This document shows positions 1 to 8,828 of a stretch of DNA of 32,022 nt, in pieces. Both the position numbers and the translations under genes were made by a program. This stretch comes from Pseudomonadota bacterium (GTDB lineage Bacteria; Pseudomonadota; Gammaproteobacteria; Burkholderiales; Burkholderiaceae_C): the NCBI GenBank assembly GCA_021830925.1, contig JAKBNS010000207.1, positions 1-32,022 on the forward strand. The letters are read 5' to 3'. Within the stretch, counting starts at the first letter, position 1. Each line of letters opens with the position of its first letter. Below the pieces are notes generated by a model. The model was given only the letters and a program-made list of their open reading frames with translations. It searched no databases and had not been told where the DNA came from.

Positions 1-28
1 CCCCCTCCGGTACTTCAACAGCCTGCTA
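1..28. repeat. Terminal repeat of a second two-armed element, cut by the window edge
   Basis: These bases match the right-hand terminal inverted repeat of the complete element at 19901-20173, with one clear difference near the outer end (CCTGCTA here, CCTGTTA there). The element body would lie upstream of the window. The repeat ends 1 base before the ATG of the DUF721 gene, so the element forms that gene's immediate 5' flank. Confidence 0.8.
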
Positions 29-29
29 A

Positions 30-497
30 ATGGCCAGCGAATCGACCCCCGGCAAGACCCCCATCCGACGCCCGGCCGCCGGGCGCCGCGCCGCGCCCGG
101 CGCCCCCGGGCGCAGCGCCACGGTGCATCAATGGATGCAGCGCACGCCGCTGTTGCTCGGCTTGCAGCAGCAGGCGCTGGATTCGCGCCGCATGGGCGAG
201 GAACTGGCGCGGGCCCTGGGGTCGGACCTGGCCGGCGCGGTACAGCCGGGGCGATTCGCCGAGGGCTGCTGGACCCTCAGCGCCAGTTCGCCGGCGGTGG
301 CCGCCAAGCTGAAATTGCACGTCCCGCTGTTGCTGCGCCGCCTGCAGCAGGCCGGCTGGGCGCTGCAGCGCATCCAGGTGCGCGTGGTAATGGCCCAGGG
401 GCTCGGCGTCCCGGGCCGCGCCGAGGCACCCGTGCTACCCAGCACCGCGCCGCTCGCGGTGCGCGAGCGCCTGCGCGCGCTGCGCGGCAGGTTCTGA
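30..497 (+). CDS. dciA: DUF721 / DciA-like protein
   Basis: A 155-residue protein with a basic, Pro/Arg-rich N-terminus (residues 1-32) followed by a DUF721-type region. That region holds an ELARALGSDLAGAV segment, a strand with LSASSPAVAAKL, a helix with LLLRRLQQAG and a closing strand with IQVRVV. DciA is the DnaB helicase operator or loader in bacteria lacking DnaC, and it binds DNA and DnaB. A DUF721 gene close to lpxC is a common arrangement in Betaproteobacteria, which supports the call. The ATG at 30 has no Shine-Dalgarno sequence because the end of a repeat element lies 1 base upstream. The start could instead be the GTG at 123 or the ATG at 132, just before the conserved part. The gene converges on lpxC. 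Family assignment is by pattern only, so I am moderately sure. Confidence 0.65.
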   Translation: MASESTPGKTPIRRPAAGRRAAPGAPGRSATVHQWMQRTPLLLGLQQQALDSRRMGEELARALGSDLAGAVQPGRFAEGCWTLSASSPAVAAKLKLHVPLLLRRLQQAGWALQRIQVRVVMAQGLGVPGRAEAPVLPSTAPLAVRERLRALRGRF

Positions 498-519
498 GGG
501 CCGGACGCGAACCGGCCCT
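497..519 (+). terminator. Hairpin after dciA, possible terminator
   Basis: A perfect 8-bp stem (AGGGCCGG with CCGGCCCT, loop ACGCGAA) begins on the last base of the dciA stop codon. No T-run follows, so it is at best a weak intrinsic terminator or an mRNA 3' stabiliser. Confidence 0.35.
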
Positions 520-610
520 GGGGGCCGCCTCAAGTCATCGCAGGGCCGCCCCAAGATGACTTGCCCCCCTCGTGGGGCGGGTCAGGCGCAGCCTGGCCCT
601 GGGGGCCGTC
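515..610. repeat. Diverged copy of the hairpin repeat, at the lpxC 3' end
   Basis: Related to the tandem repeat at 1816-1971. It contains the stem AAGTCATC (532-539) with GATGACTT (555-562) around a 15-base loop (540-554) identical to the loop in the other copies. It ends in the shared TGGGGGCCGTC, whose last two bases are part of the lpxC stop. GGCCCTGGGGGCCG occurs at 515-528 and again at 595-608, so the tail of a preceding unit is also present with an 80-bp period. Confidence 0.7.
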
Positions 611-1538
611 AATACAGCAGGCTGCGCGCCGACGCCCGAAAGCCCGCCGGAGCGTCGGCCTCGTCGTCGAACACCACCATCTCGAAGGCCTCGGGATCGT
701 TGCCCAGGGCACGCAACAGCGCGTTGTTGAGGGCGTGCCCGCTGCGGTAGGCGCTGTAGGCGCCCAGGATGGGGTGCCCGATCACGTACAGATCACCGAT
801 GGCGTCGAGCATCTTGTGCTTGACGAATTCGGCGTCGAAGCGCAGACCGCCCTGGTTCAGGATGCGCGACTCGTCCATGACGATCGCGTTCTCCAGGCTA
901 CCGCCCTGGGCCAGGCCGATTTCGCGCAGGGCATCGACGTCGCGCATGAAGCCGAAGGTGCGCGCGCGCGCGATCTCCCGCACGTATTCCGGCATCGAGA
1001 ATTCGAAACGGAAGTCCTGCGCGGTGCGGTCGATGGCCGGATGGCCGAATTCGATGGCGAAATCCAGCCGGAAGCCGTCGTGCGGTTCCAGGCGGGCCCA
1101 TTTCTCGCCGTCACGCTCCTGGGTGCGCACTTCCACGGGTTTGAGCACGCGCACGAAACGCCGGGGCCGGTCCTGGTCCTGCAGGCCTGCCGATTGCAGC
1201 AGGTAGACGAAGGATGAGGCCGAGCCGTCGAGGATGGGGATTTCCTCCGCGTCGACCTCGATCACCAGGTTGTCCACTCCGAGACCGCAGCAGGCCGACA
1301 GCAGATGCTCGACCGTGTGCACCTTGGCGCCGCCGGAGCCCAGCGTGGTGGCCATGCGGGTGTCCACCACGGCCTGCGGGCTCAGCGGGATGCTCACCGG
1401 CTGCGGCAGGTCGACGCGGCGCACCACGATGCCGCTGTCCGGCGGGGCCGGCAACAGGCTGAGTTCCACGCGCTCGCTGCTGTGCAGGCCCACGCCGACG
1501 GCGCGAGTGGCGGAACGGATCGAGCGCTGGGCGAGCAT
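609..1538 (-). CDS. lpxC: UDP-3-O-acyl-N-acetylglucosamine deacetylase LpxC
   Basis: A 309-residue cytoplasmic zinc amidase that removes the acetyl group from UDP-3-O-acyl-GlcNAc, the committed step of lipid A synthesis. The E. coli enzyme has 305 residues. Family features in order: an N-terminal [10 protein letters not shown] segment, the zinc-site helix HTVEHLLSA (about residues 73-81), the substrate loop [21 protein letters not shown] with the second zinc His and Asp, and [13 protein letters not shown] with the catalytic His. The ATG at 1538 is chosen because [19 protein letters not shown] lines up with the family start and AGAGG lies 8 bases upstream. A frame-compatible ATG at 1568 would add ten unconserved residues. 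The gene follows ftsZ, its usual place in Proteobacteria, but is separated by 435 bases holding repeats and a likely promoter. Confidence 0.97.
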   Translation of the reverse strand: MLAQRSIRSATRAVGVGLHSSERVELSLLPAPPDSGIVVRRVDLPQPVSIPLSPQAVVDTRMATTLGSGGAKVHTVEHLLSACCGLGVDNLVIEVDAEEIPILDGSASSFVYLLQSAGLQDQDRPRRFVRVLKPVEVRTQERDGEKWARLEPHDGFRLDFAIEFGHPAIDRTAQDFRFEFSMPEYVREIARARTFGFMRDVDALREIGLAQGGSLENAIVMDESRILNQGGLRFDAEFVKHKMLDAIGDLYVIGHPILGAYSAYRSGHALNNALLRALGNDPEAFEMVVFDDEADAPAGFRASARSLLY

Positions 1539-1585
1539 CGATGGGCCTCTGGAAACTGGTTTTTTCAATCGGACAATGCTTTCTT

Positions 1586-1610
1586 ATTGTTATCGTTTAT
1601 TGTAACCGTA
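1586..1610 (-). promoter_or_regulatory. AT-rich probable lpxC promoter region
   Basis: The only AT-rich stretch between ftsZ and lpxC lies 48-72 bases upstream of the lpxC ATG. On the minus strand it holds two -10-like hexamers, TACAAT (1599-1604) and AACAAT (1586-1591). No good -35 is seen at 17 bp from either, so the exact promoter is uncertain. Confidence 0.4.
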
Positions 1611-1644
1611 GACGGGGCCGCATGCTGGCATGACGCCGACGCCG

Positions 1645-1688
1645 GCGCCCCCGTTGCGCGCAGGAGGCAGTGCGCGCGCCGGGGGCGC
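1645..1688. other. Long GC-rich hairpin between ftsZ and lpxC
   Basis: Arms 1645-1661 and 1672-1688 are complementary at 15 of 17 positions around a 10-base loop. No T-run flanks it on either strand. It could slow or end transcription reading out of ftsZ, or be a structured repeat remnant. The rest of 1689-1815 shows no gene I can support. Confidence 0.4.
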
Positions 1689-1815
1689 GGATTCCGGCGC
1701 GCCGGCGACGCACCGGCAAGGCCACGGGGAGAGGCCCTGCCGGCACGCCGCGCGGCGCGCCGCGGCGGAGGTAAGCGCTATCTCATGGACAACCGACACA
1801 CGTTCGCAGCGGCAA

Positions 1816-1971
1816 GCTCAGTCGGCGCAGGGCCGCCCCAAGCCGACTGACCCCCTCGGGGGGCAGCGAGCGCAGCGAGCGGTGGGGGCCGTCGCTCAGT
1901 CGGCGCAGGGCCGCCCCAAGCCGACTGACCCCCTCGGGGGGCAGCGAGCGCAGCGAGCGGTGGGGGCTGTC
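1816..1971. repeat. Two 78-bp tandem copies of a hairpin repeat after ftsZ
   Basis: Copy 1 (1816-1893) and copy 2 (1894-1971) are nearly identical. Each contains a stem CAGTCGGC/GCCGACTG around the loop GCAGGGCCGCCCCAA, then a C-run/G-run hairpin (CCCCCTCGGGGGG), then GCAGCGAGCGCAGCGAGCGG and GTGGGGG. The array ends 2 bases from the ftsZ stop codon. I recall similar units as common intergenic repeats in Comamonadaceae-type genomes, but did not search. Confidence 0.9.
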
Positions 1972-1973
1972 CA

Positions 1974-3170
1974 TCAATCTGCCTGCTTGCGCAGGAAGGC
2001 GGGGATTTCCATTTCTTCCATGCCGCCCTGCATCAACGCGTTGACGTGCGCGGACGGTGCATTGCCGCGCGGGTTGCGCCAGATCGCCGGGATCTGGCTG
2101 CTGTCCACGCCGACGCCGCCCAGCGCCGCGCCCATGCTCACCGGCGCCGCGTCGGTGCCGGTGCGCAGCACGGTCAGCGTGGGCGCCGCCTTCGCGGCGG
2201 CCTTGGCGCGCGAAAGGCCGGTGGCCAGCACGGTCACGCGCAGCGAGTCGCCCATCGACGGGTCGTTGACGGTGCCGAAGATGATGTGGGCGTCGGCCGA
2301 CGCGTAGGCGCGGATGGCGTTCATCGCCTCACGCGTCTCGCTCAGCTTGAGCGAGTCGTCGGCGGTGATGTTGACCAGCACGCCCTTGGCGCCCGACAGG
2401 TCCACGCCGTCGAGCAGGGGGCACACGACGGCCTGCTCGGCCGCCAGGCGCGCGCGGTCGGCGCCGCTGGCGACAGCGGTGCCCATCATCGCCTTGCCCG
2501 GCTCGCCCATCACCGTCTTCACGTCCTCGAAGTCGGCGTTGATCATGCCCGGCACGTTGATGATCTCGGCGATGCCGCCGGTGGCGTTCTTCAGCACGTC
2601 GTTGGCCTTGGCGAAGGCTTCCTTCTGCGAGATGTCGTCGCCGTAGACCTCGAGCAGCTTCTCGTTGAGCACCACGATCAGCGAATCGACGTTCTTCTCC
2701 AGTTCCTCCAGTCCGCCTTCGGCGTGGCCGAGGCGCTTGGTGCCCTCGAACTCGAAGGGCTTGGTCACCACGGCGACCGTCAGGATGCCCATTTCGCGCG
2801 CGATGCGCGCCACCACCGGCGCCGCGCCGGTGCCGGTGCCGCCGCCCATGCCGGCGGTGATGAACAGCATGTGCGCGCCGGTCAGGGTCTCGCGGATCTG
2901 CGCCTGCGCCTGCTCGGCGGCGTCGCGCCCGACCTGCGGCTTGCCGCCGGCGCCCAGGCCTGTGCGCCCGAGCTGGATGAAGCGCTGCGAGCTCGAACTC
3001 TTGAGCGCCTGCGCGTCGGTGTTCGCGCAGATGAACTCCACGCCCTTGACGCCGCTCGCGATCATGTGCTCGACGGCGTTGCCGCCGCCGCCGCCCACGC
3101 CGATCACCTTGATGTTGGTTCCATTGTTGAAACCGCTGTCGCCAACGTCCTCGATCATTTCAAAACCCAT
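1974..3170 (-). CDS. ftsZ: Cell division GTPase FtsZ
   Basis: A 398-residue tubulin homologue that polymerises into the Z ring at midcell and recruits the division machinery. Visible features: the nucleotide-binding GGGGGN (residues 26-31), the tubulin signature GGGTGTG (109-115), the T7 loop NADFEDV (about 213) that supplies the catalytic acid to the neighbouring subunit, a short variable linker (about 320-385), and the C-terminal tail EIPAFLRKQAD that binds FtsA and other partners. The start is fixed by GGAGGTG 6 bases before the ATG. The gene is last of the coupled dcw run, 90 bases after ftsA, and is followed within 2 bases by the tandem hairpin repeats. Length and motifs are normal for the family. 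Confidence 0.99.
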   Translation of the reverse strand: MGFEMIEDVGDSGFNNGTNIKVIGVGGGGGNAVEHMIASGVKGVEFICANTDAQALKSSSSQRFIQLGRTGLGAGGKPQVGRDAAEQAQAQIRETLTGAHMLFITAGMGGGTGTGAAPVVARIAREMGILTVAVVTKPFEFEGTKRLGHAEGGLEELEKNVDSLIVVLNEKLLEVYGDDISQKEAFAKANDVLKNATGGIAEIINVPGMINADFEDVKTVMGEPGKAMMGTAVASGADRARLAAEQAVVCPLLDGVDLSGAKGVLVNITADDSLKLSETREAMNAIRAYASADAHIIFGTVNDPSMGDSLRVTVLATGLSRAKAAAKAAPTLTVLRTGTDAAPVSMGAALGGVGVDSSQIPAIWRNPRGNAPSAHVNALMQGGMEEMEIPAFLRKQAD

Positions 3171-3220
3171 GATGCACCTCCGTCCGGATAAGAAAAGACT
3201 TCACCTGCCTGCTGCCAATC

Positions 3221-3258
3221 GCCCGCCGCGAACGACGGGCCCCCGTGAAACGTTCACG
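3221..3258 (-). other. Two inverted repeats in the ftsA-ftsZ spacer
   Basis: In the 90-base spacer, 3221-3240 forms on the minus strand an 8-bp stem (GCCCGTCG with CGGCGGGC, one G-U pair) capped by TTCG. Just after the ftsA stop, 3244-3258 holds CGTGAA and TTCACG separated by 3 bases. Between the hairpin and the ftsZ ATG there is also TTGGCA with a -10-like TCTTAT 19 bases on. This could be an internal ftsZ promoter or mRNA control, but none of it is proven. Confidence 0.4.
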
Positions 3259-3260
3259 AT

Positions 3261-4508
3261 TCAGAAATTCCCCGCGAACCAATCGCGTACGCGGGTGAAA
3301 AGCCCCCCGGCGCTGCCCGACTTGGTTCCCGCCGCGCGGGCGCCGCGCTGGCGCTGCGTGAGCGCCTCCAGCAACAGGCCCATGGCGGTGGAATTGCGCG
3401 GGCTGCGCGCCATGTCCGCCAGCGGGCCGCTGTACTGCGGCAGCCCGAGACGGACCGGTTTGAGAAAAATGTCCTCGCCCAGCTCGACCATGCCGGGCAT
3501 CAGCGACGCGCCTCCGGTCAGCACCACCCCGGAGGACAGCACCTCCTCGTAGCCGGATTCGCGCACGACCTGCTGCACGAGGGAGAAGATCTCCTCCACG
3601 CGCGGCTCGATGACCCCGGCCAGCGCCTGGCGCGACAACATGCGCGGGCCGCGGTCGCCCAGGCCGGGAACCTCCAGGCGTTCGTCCACGCCGGCCAGCA
3701 GCTGCTTGGCCACGCCGTGCTCGATCTTGATGTCCTCGGCGTCCTTGGTGGGGGTGCGCAGCGCCATCGCGACGTCGCTGGTGATGAGCTCGCCGGCGAT
3801 GGGGATGATCGCGGTATGGCGGATGGATCCGCCGGTGTAGATGGCCACGTCCGTGACACCGGCGCCGATGTCCACCAGCACCACGCCGAGCTCCTTCTCG
3901 TCGGGAGTCAGCACGGCGTGGCTGGATGCCAGCGGGTGCAGCACCAGCGCGTCCACCTCCAGACCGCAGCGCCGCACGCACTTGATCACGTTCTCGGCGG
4001 CGGTCTGCGCGCCGGTGACGATGTGCACCTTGGTCTCCAGGCGGATGCCGCTCATGCCCACCGGCTGGCGCACTTCCTGGCCGTCGATGATGAACTCCTG
4101 GGGCTCCACCAGCAGCAGGCGCTGGTCGGCCGGGATGTTCACCGCCTTGGCCGTCTCGATCACGCGCATGACGTCGTTGGGCGCCACCTCGCGATCCTTG
4201 ATCGCCACCATGCCGGCGGAGTTCTGGCCGCGGATGTGGCTCCCGGTGATGCCGGTGATGACCCGCGTGATGCGGCAGTCGGCCATCAGCTCGGCTTCCT
4301 TGAGCGCGGACTGGATGGACTGCACCAGCGCCTCGATGTCGACCACCACGCCGCGGCGCATGCCGGCGGTCGAGGCCTGTCCCATGCCGACGATCTTCAG
4401 GGTTCCGGCGGCCTGATCCTGCCCCGGCAGGATCTCCCCGACCATCGCCGACACCTTGGACGTGCCGATGTCCAGCCCGACCACCAGGTCCTTGTACTCC
4501 TTCGCCAT
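3261..4508 (-). CDS. ftsA: Cell division protein FtsA
   Basis: A 415-residue actin-like ATPase that tethers FtsZ to the inner membrane and signals to the septal synthases. The N-terminal phosphate loop reads VVGLDIGTSKV (residues 9-19). The second phosphate motif is VLVDIGAGVTDVAIYTGG and the adenosine motif is GVVLTGGASLMPGM. The C-terminal RVRDWFAGNF is the amphipathic membrane-targeting helix expected of FtsA. The ATG directly follows the ftsQ stop (TAAATG), so the two are probably translationally coupled. GGGGAG lies about 9 bases upstream inside ftsQ. Order ftsQ-ftsA-ftsZ and length are standard. Confidence 0.99.
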   Translation of the reverse strand: MAKEYKDLVVGLDIGTSKVSAMVGEILPGQDQAAGTLKIVGMGQASTAGMRRGVVVDIEALVQSIQSALKEAELMADCRITRVITGITGSHIRGQNSAGMVAIKDREVAPNDVMRVIETAKAVNIPADQRLLLVEPQEFIIDGQEVRQPVGMSGIRLETKVHIVTGAQTAAENVIKCVRRCGLEVDALVLHPLASSHAVLTPDEKELGVVLVDIGAGVTDVAIYTGGSIRHTAIIPIAGELITSDVAMALRTPTKDAEDIKIEHGVAKQLLAGVDERLEVPGLGDRGPRMLSRQALAGVIEPRVEEIFSLVQQVVRESGYEEVLSSGVVLTGGASLMPGMVELGEDIFLKPVRLGLPQYSGPLADMARSPRNSTAMGLLLEALTQRQRGARAAGTKSGSAGGLFTRVRDWFAGNF

Positions 4509-5354
4509 TTACCGAGCTCCCCTCGACTTGCCCCTGCTGCCCGTGCCACGCGATGTGCCGCGGGCTCCCTGCGCGGCTTTCGCCGCGTCGTTGTCGTCCT
4601 TCGCCAGCTTCACCGCGAAGCCGTTGGCATAGCGCAGATCGGCCGACACCACGGCGCGGCCGTAATGCGCGGCCACGCCCGGCTCCAGGCGCACGAAGCG
4701 CTGCAGCCGCTCGGCGAAGGCCTGCGCGTCATCGTCAGTACCCAGGTCGATGCTCGGCCCCTGCGCGATCTGCACCTGCCAGTCGCCCTGCGCGCCCAGG
4801 CCCAGCCTGGCGATGCGCCAGCGCAGCGGCGCGAAACGCTGCTGCAGGTCGCGATACATGGCGGTCACCTGCTGCTGACTGGCGGGCGGGCCGAAAAAGC
4901 GCGGCAGGCCCAGGTCCTGCACCTCGCCGAGGTTCGCCTCGAAACTCTCGCCCTGCGCGTTGACCAGGCCCACCGCGTTGCCCGTCGCGTCCAGCCACAA
5001 GGCCAGCGGCTGCTGCTCCTGCAGACGCACCAGCAGGGACAGCGGCCACACGCGCTGCACCACCGCCTTGCGCACCCAGGGCACCTGCTCGAAGGCCTGC
5101 TGCACGGCGCCCAGGCTGACCGTGAACCAGTTGCCCTGCACGCGCGGCAGCGCCTGGCTGCGCAGCGAGGTCGCGCTGACGTGCTGCAGCACGCCTTCCA
5201 CGCGCACGCTGCGAATGGACCACCACGGGCGCTGCAGCAGCCAGTTTCCGGTTGCCGCCAGCGCGCCGAGCACGAACAGCCACACCAGCGCACGGCTGGT
5301 GAAGTTCATCAGCCGGATGTCCAGCGGCAGGTCCTGGCGCAGCATGCCGTTCAC
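4509..5354 (-). CDS. ftsQ: Cell division protein FtsQ
   Basis: A 281-residue bitopic inner-membrane protein that joins FtsB and FtsL to control septal peptidoglycan synthesis. It has a short cytoplasmic N-terminus, one membrane helix (about 22-42, [19 protein letters not shown]), a POTRA domain beginning [15 protein letters not shown], and the FtsQ beta domain ending at [13 protein letters not shown] Lys/Arg/Gly/Ser-rich tail (about the last 20 residues) is periplasmic by topology and looks unstructured. The GTG at 5354 overlaps the ddl stop in GTGA and has AGGAG 7-8 bases upstream. The in-frame ATG at 5345 is a less likely start. The gene sits between ddl and ftsA as usual. Confidence 0.97.
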   Translation of the reverse strand: MNGMLRQDLPLDIRLMNFTSRALVWLFVLGALAATGNWLLQRPWWSIRSVRVEGVLQHVSATSLRSQALPRVQGNWFTVSLGAVQQAFEQVPWVRKAVVQRVWPLSLLVRLQEQQPLALWLDATGNAVGLVNAQGESFEANLGEVQDLGLPRFFGPPASQQQVTAMYRDLQQRFAPLRWRIARLGLGAQGDWQVQIAQGPSIDLGTDDDAQAFAERLQRFVRLEPGVAAHYGRAVVSADLRYANGFAVKLAKDDNDAAKAAQGARGTSRGTGSRGKSRGAR

Positions 5355-6334
5355 GCGGGCTCTCCTCGCGCGCGCGGCGTCTGGTCAAGGCGCGCGCCGG
5401 CCAGGATGCGCAGGCACAGATCCTCGTAGTCGATGCCGGCGGCGCGGGCGGCCATCGGCACCAGCGAATGGCCCGTCATGCCGGGGCTGGTGTTCATTTC
5501 CAGCAGGAAGGGCCTGCGGTCGGTGGCGCGGATCATGATGTCGGCGCGCGCCCAGCCGCGGCAGCCCAGCGCGCGATAGCTGCGCAGCACCAGCTCGGCG
5601 ATGGCCGCCTCCTCGCCCTCGGGCAGCAGCGCCGGGCACAGGTAGCGGGTGTCGTCGCTGTAGTACTTGTGCTCGAAGTCGTAGTTGCCCCCCGGCGCCT
5701 GGATGCGCACCAGGGGCAGCGCGTGCGCCTGTTCGCCCTCGCCGAGCACCGCGCAAGTGACCTCGTCGCCGGTGATGAAGCTCTCGGCCAGCACCGCGCT
5801 GTCGTAGCGCGCGGCCTCGGCGTAGGCGGCGTCCACCTGCTCGGGCGTGTCGGCGCGCGCCAGGCCCAGCGTGGAGCCTTCGTGGCTGGCCTTGAAAATC
5901 AGCGGCAGGCCCAGCGTCCGCGCGGCCTCGCGCGCCTGCTCCAGGCTGTCCACGAGACGCCATTGCGGAGTCGACAGGCCTTCGCAATGCCAAAGGCGCT
6001 TGGTCATGTGTTTGTCGATGGCCAGCGCCGAGGCCAGCACGCCGGAGCCGGTGTAGGGCAGCCCGAGCAGCTCGAGCGCGCCCTGCACCGTGCCGTCCTC
6101 GCCGAAACGTCCGTGCAGCGCGATGAACACGCGCTGCGCGCTCAAGCCCACCAGGCGCTCCAGCGGCTGCTCGGCGGGATCGAAACCGAAGGCATCGATC
6201 CCGCGGCCGCGCAGCGCCTGCAGCACGCGCTCGCCCGACATGAGCGAGACCTCGCGCTCGGCCGAACGCCCGCCGAACAGGACGGCGACGCGGCCGAAGT
6301 CGCGTGGGTCGGTGGTATTCGAAGGAGTGTTCAC
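5351..6334 (-). CDS. ddl: D-alanine--D-alanine ligase Ddl
   Basis: A 327-residue ATP-grasp enzyme that joins two D-alanines for use by MurF. Seen in order: the N-terminal [32 protein letters not shown] with [10 protein letters not shown], the mobile ATP loop [17 protein letters not shown], and the metal- and substrate-binding [15 protein letters not shown] near the C-terminus. The start is the GTG at 6334, overlapping the murC stop in GTGA, with GGAGGAG 6-7 bases upstream. Its stop overlaps the ftsQ GTG the same way. The position between murC and ftsQ suggests the B-type (DdlB) role. Length is typical. Confidence 0.98.
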   Translation of the reverse strand: MNTPSNTTDPRDFGRVAVLFGGRSAEREVSLMSGERVLQALRGRGIDAFGFDPAEQPLERLVGLSAQRVFIALHGRFGEDGTVQGALELLGLPYTGSGVLASALAIDKHMTKRLWHCEGLSTPQWRLVDSLEQAREAARTLGLPLIFKASHEGSTLGLARADTPEQVDAAYAEAARYDSAVLAESFITGDEVTCAVLGEGEQAHALPLVRIQAPGGNYDFEHKYYSDDTRYLCPALLPEGEEAAIAELVLRSYRALGCRGWARADIMIRATDRRPFLLEMNTSPGMTGHSLVPMAARAAGIDYEDLCLRILAGARLDQTPRARGEPA

Positions 6335-7749
6335 GCCTGCTCCTCCCTGGGCTGCGCGGCCTGTGCCGCGATCTGCCCGGCCACCGCGCCGATCGAGCCG
6401 GCGCCCATGCACAGCACGACGTCGCCATCGCGCGCGAAATCGGCGATGGCCCGCGGCAGCGTGCGTACGTCCTCCACGAACACCGGTTCGATGCGCCCGG
6501 CCACGCGCAGCGCGCGCGCCAGGCCGCGGCCGTCGGCGGCCACGATGGGCGCCTCGCCGGCGGCATACACCTCGGTGAGCAGCACGGCATCGGCGCTGCC
6601 GAGCACGCTGACGAAATCCTCGAACAGGTCGCGGGTGCGGGTGTAGCGGTGCGGCTGGAAGGCCAGCACGATGCGCCGCCCCGGATAGGCTCCGCGCGCC
6701 GCCGCCAGCGTGGCGGCCATCTCGACCGGATGGTGCCCGTAGTCGTCGATCAGGGTGTAGCTGCCGCCGGCGGCCGCGGGCATCTCGCCCAGGCGCTGGA
6801 AGCGCCGGCCGACGCCGCGGAACTCGGCCAGCGCCTTGCACACCGCGGCGTCGTCCACGCCCAGCTCGGCCGCCACCGCGATCGCCGCCAGGGCGTTGCG
6901 CACGTTGTGCAGGCCGGGCAGATTCAGGCGCACCTGCAGCGGCGGCAGCACCACGCCGTTGCGCCGCAGCACGGTGAACTCCATGCCGGTGCCCGCCGCG
7001 CGCACATCCACCGCGCGCACCTGCGCTTCCTCGCCCAGGCCGTAGGGCGTCACCGGCTTGGACACGAAGGGCAGGATGGCGCGCACCCCGGGGTCGTCGA
7101 TGCACAGCACGGCCGCGCCGTAGAAGGGCAGGCGGCCGAGGAACTCGACGAAGGTCTGGCGCAGCCGGGCCATGTCGTGGCCGTAGGTGTCCATGTGGTC
7201 GGCGTCGATGTTCGTGACCACAGCCATCACAGGCAGCAGGTTGAGGAAGGAGGCGTCGGATTCGTCGGCCTCCACCACGATGTATTCGCCGCCGCCCAGC
7301 TTGGCATGGGTGCCGGCGCTGTTCAGGCGCCCGCCGATGACGAAGGTCGGATCGAGCCCGCCCTCGGCCAGCACGCTGGCCACCAGGCTGGTGGTGGTGG
7401 TCTTGCCGTGGGTGCCGGCGATGGCGATGCCGCGCTTGAGGCGCATCAGCTCGGCCAGCATGACCGCGCGCGGCACCACGGGGATGCGGCGCGCGCGTGC
7501 CGCGCGTACCTCGGGGTTGTCGGCGCCCACCGCGGTGGACACCACCACGGCGTCGGCTCCGGCCACGTGCGCCTCGTCATGCCCGATGAACACCTTGGCG
7601 CCGGCCTCGCGCAGGTGCCGCACGGCGGCGCTGTCGCCCAGGTCGCTGCCGCTGATCTGGTAGCCCAGGTTGAGCAGCACCTCGGCGATGCCGCTCATGC
7701 CAGCGCCCCCGATGCCGACGAAATGGATGTGATGGATGGCGTGTTTCAT
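6331..7749 (-). CDS. murC: UDP-N-acetylmuramate--L-alanine ligase MurC
   Basis: A 472-residue cytoplasmic Mur ligase that adds L-alanine to UDP-MurNAc using ATP, the first amino-acid step of the stem peptide. The N-terminal Rossmann-like motif is [16 protein letters not shown]. The ATP loop is GTHGKTTTT (around residue 112), the central domain has [12 protein letters not shown] and NIDADHMD, and the C-terminal domain has [10 protein letters not shown] and FQPHRYTRT. The ATG at 7749 overlaps the murG stop in ATGA. No clear Shine-Dalgarno is seen, which fits translational coupling. Length and motif order are normal. Confidence 0.99.
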   Translation of the reverse strand: MKHAIHHIHFVGIGGAGMSGIAEVLLNLGYQISGSDLGDSAAVRHLREAGAKVFIGHDEAHVAGADAVVVSTAVGADNPEVRAARARRIPVVPRAVMLAELMRLKRGIAIAGTHGKTTTTSLVASVLAEGGLDPTFVIGGRLNSAGTHAKLGGGEYIVVEADESDASFLNLLPVMAVVTNIDADHMDTYGHDMARLRQTFVEFLGRLPFYGAAVLCIDDPGVRAILPFVSKPVTPYGLGEEAQVRAVDVRAAGTGMEFTVLRRNGVVLPPLQVRLNLPGLHNVRNALAAIAVAAELGVDDAAVCKALAEFRGVGRRFQRLGEMPAAAGGSYTLIDDYGHHPVEMAATLAAARGAYPGRRIVLAFQPHRYTRTRDLFEDFVSVLGSADAVLLTEVYAAGEAPIVAADGRGLARALRVAGRIEPVFVEDVRTLPRAIADFARDGDVVLCMGAGSIGAVAGQIAAQAAQPREEQA

Positions 7750-8828
7750 GTCGGGGTATCCAGCGCTTCGCAGACGGCGACGATGCGCTCGACGGCATCG
7801 CTGCGCGCCAGCTCGCGCGCCTTGCAGGCCATCTCCAGCAGGCTCTCGCGCCGCAGCGCGCGCAGTTGCGCGGCCAGGCGCGGCGCGTCGAGCTCGGCCT
7901 GCTGCACCAGCAATGCCGCGCCCGGCCCCGCCAGATAGCGCGCGTTGGCGCTCTGGTGGTCGTCCACCGCGAAGGGGAAGGGAACGAATAGCGCGGCCAC
8001 GCCGGCGCACGCCACTTCGGTGACGGTGGAAGCGCCTGCGCGGCACACCACCAGGTCGGCCTGGGCGTAAGCCTCGGCCATGTCATCGATGAACTCGCGG
8101 CAGTCAGCCTCGACGCCCGCGTCGGCGTAGGCCTGGCGCAGCGCCGGCAGCCGCCCGCGGCCGCTCTGGTGCACCACGCGCGGGCGCTCGGCCGGCTCGA
8201 TCAGGGCCAGTGCGCGCGGCAGCATGTCGTTGAGGGCGAGCGCGCCCAGGCTTCCGCCCACCACCAGCAGCTGCAACGGGCCGCTGCGCGCCGCGTAGCG
8301 CTGACGCGGCCCGGTCAGTTCGCGGATGGCGCGGCGCACCGGGTTACCCACCCATTCGGCGCCCGACAAGGCGCCGGGAAAGGCGCACAGCGCGCGCGTG
8401 GACAGGCGCGCCAGCAGGCGGTTGCTCAGGCCGGCCACGGCGTTCTGCTCGTGCAGCACCAGGCGCGCGCCGTACAGACGCGCCAGCAGGCCGCCCGGCA
8501 CGGTGATGTAACCGCCCATGCCCAGCACCACGCGCGGGCGCTCCTCGCGCAACGCGCGCGCCGCCTGCGCCAGCGCGCGCAGCAACTGCAGCGGCAGGCG
8601 CAGCCAGCGCGCCGCGCCCTTGCCGCGCACCCCGCCGAAATCGACCCAGCGCATGCGGTAGCCCTGCGCCGGGACCAGGCGCGACTCCATGCTGCCGGGC
8701 GCGCCCATCCAGGCCACGTCCCAGCCGGCCGCGCGCAGCCCCTCGCCCACCGCCAGGCCGGGAAAGATGTGGCCGCCGGTTCCGCCGGCCATGATCAGTG
8801 CGCGCTTGATCGCCGATGCCGGTTTCAT
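7746..8828 (-). CDS. murG: Lipid II synthase MurG
   Basis: A 360-residue GT28 glycosyltransferase at the inner face of the cytoplasmic membrane. It adds GlcNAc from UDP-GlcNAc to lipid I to make lipid II. N-terminal glycine loop: [15 protein letters not shown]. Further motifs: [25 protein letters not shown], the second glycine loop [12 protein letters not shown] and the UDP-binding [12 protein letters not shown]. The ATG at 8828 overlaps the ftsW stop in ATGA, and its own stop overlaps murC likewise. The position between ftsW and murC is canonical. Confidence 0.99.
   Translation of the reverse strand: MKPASAIKRALIMAGGTGGHIFPGLAVGEGLRAAGWDVAWMGAPGSMESRLVPAQGYRMRWVDFGGVRGKGAARWLRLPLQLLRALAQAARALREERPRVVLGMGGYITVPGGLLARLYGARLVLHEQNAVAGLSNRLLARLSTRALCAFPGALSGAEWVGNPVRRAIRELTGPRQRYAARSGPLQLLVVGGSLGALALNDMLPRALALIEPAERPRVVHQSGRGRLPALRQAYADAGVEADCREFIDDMAEAYAQADLVVCRAGASTVTEVACAGVAALFVPFPFAVDDHQSANARYLAGPGAALLVQQAELDAPRLAAQLRALRRESLLEMACKARELARSDAVERIVAVCEALDTPT

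Noticed and set aside
1590-1799. A 69-codon minus-strand frame between ftsZ and lpxC
   Set aside because: It crosses the probable lpxC promoter and a large hairpin, and has no recognisable content.
1621-1815. Checked for a CRISPR-like or tRNA structure in the ftsZ-lpxC gap
   Set aside because: Only one hairpin and the 78-bp repeats are present. There are no spacers and no cloverleaf with tRNA-conserved bases.
3244-3258. CGTGAA/TTCACG considered as an SlmA-type nucleoid-occlusion site
   Set aside because: The half-sites and spacing do not match the GTGAGTACTCAC-type sequence, and a single site proves nothing.
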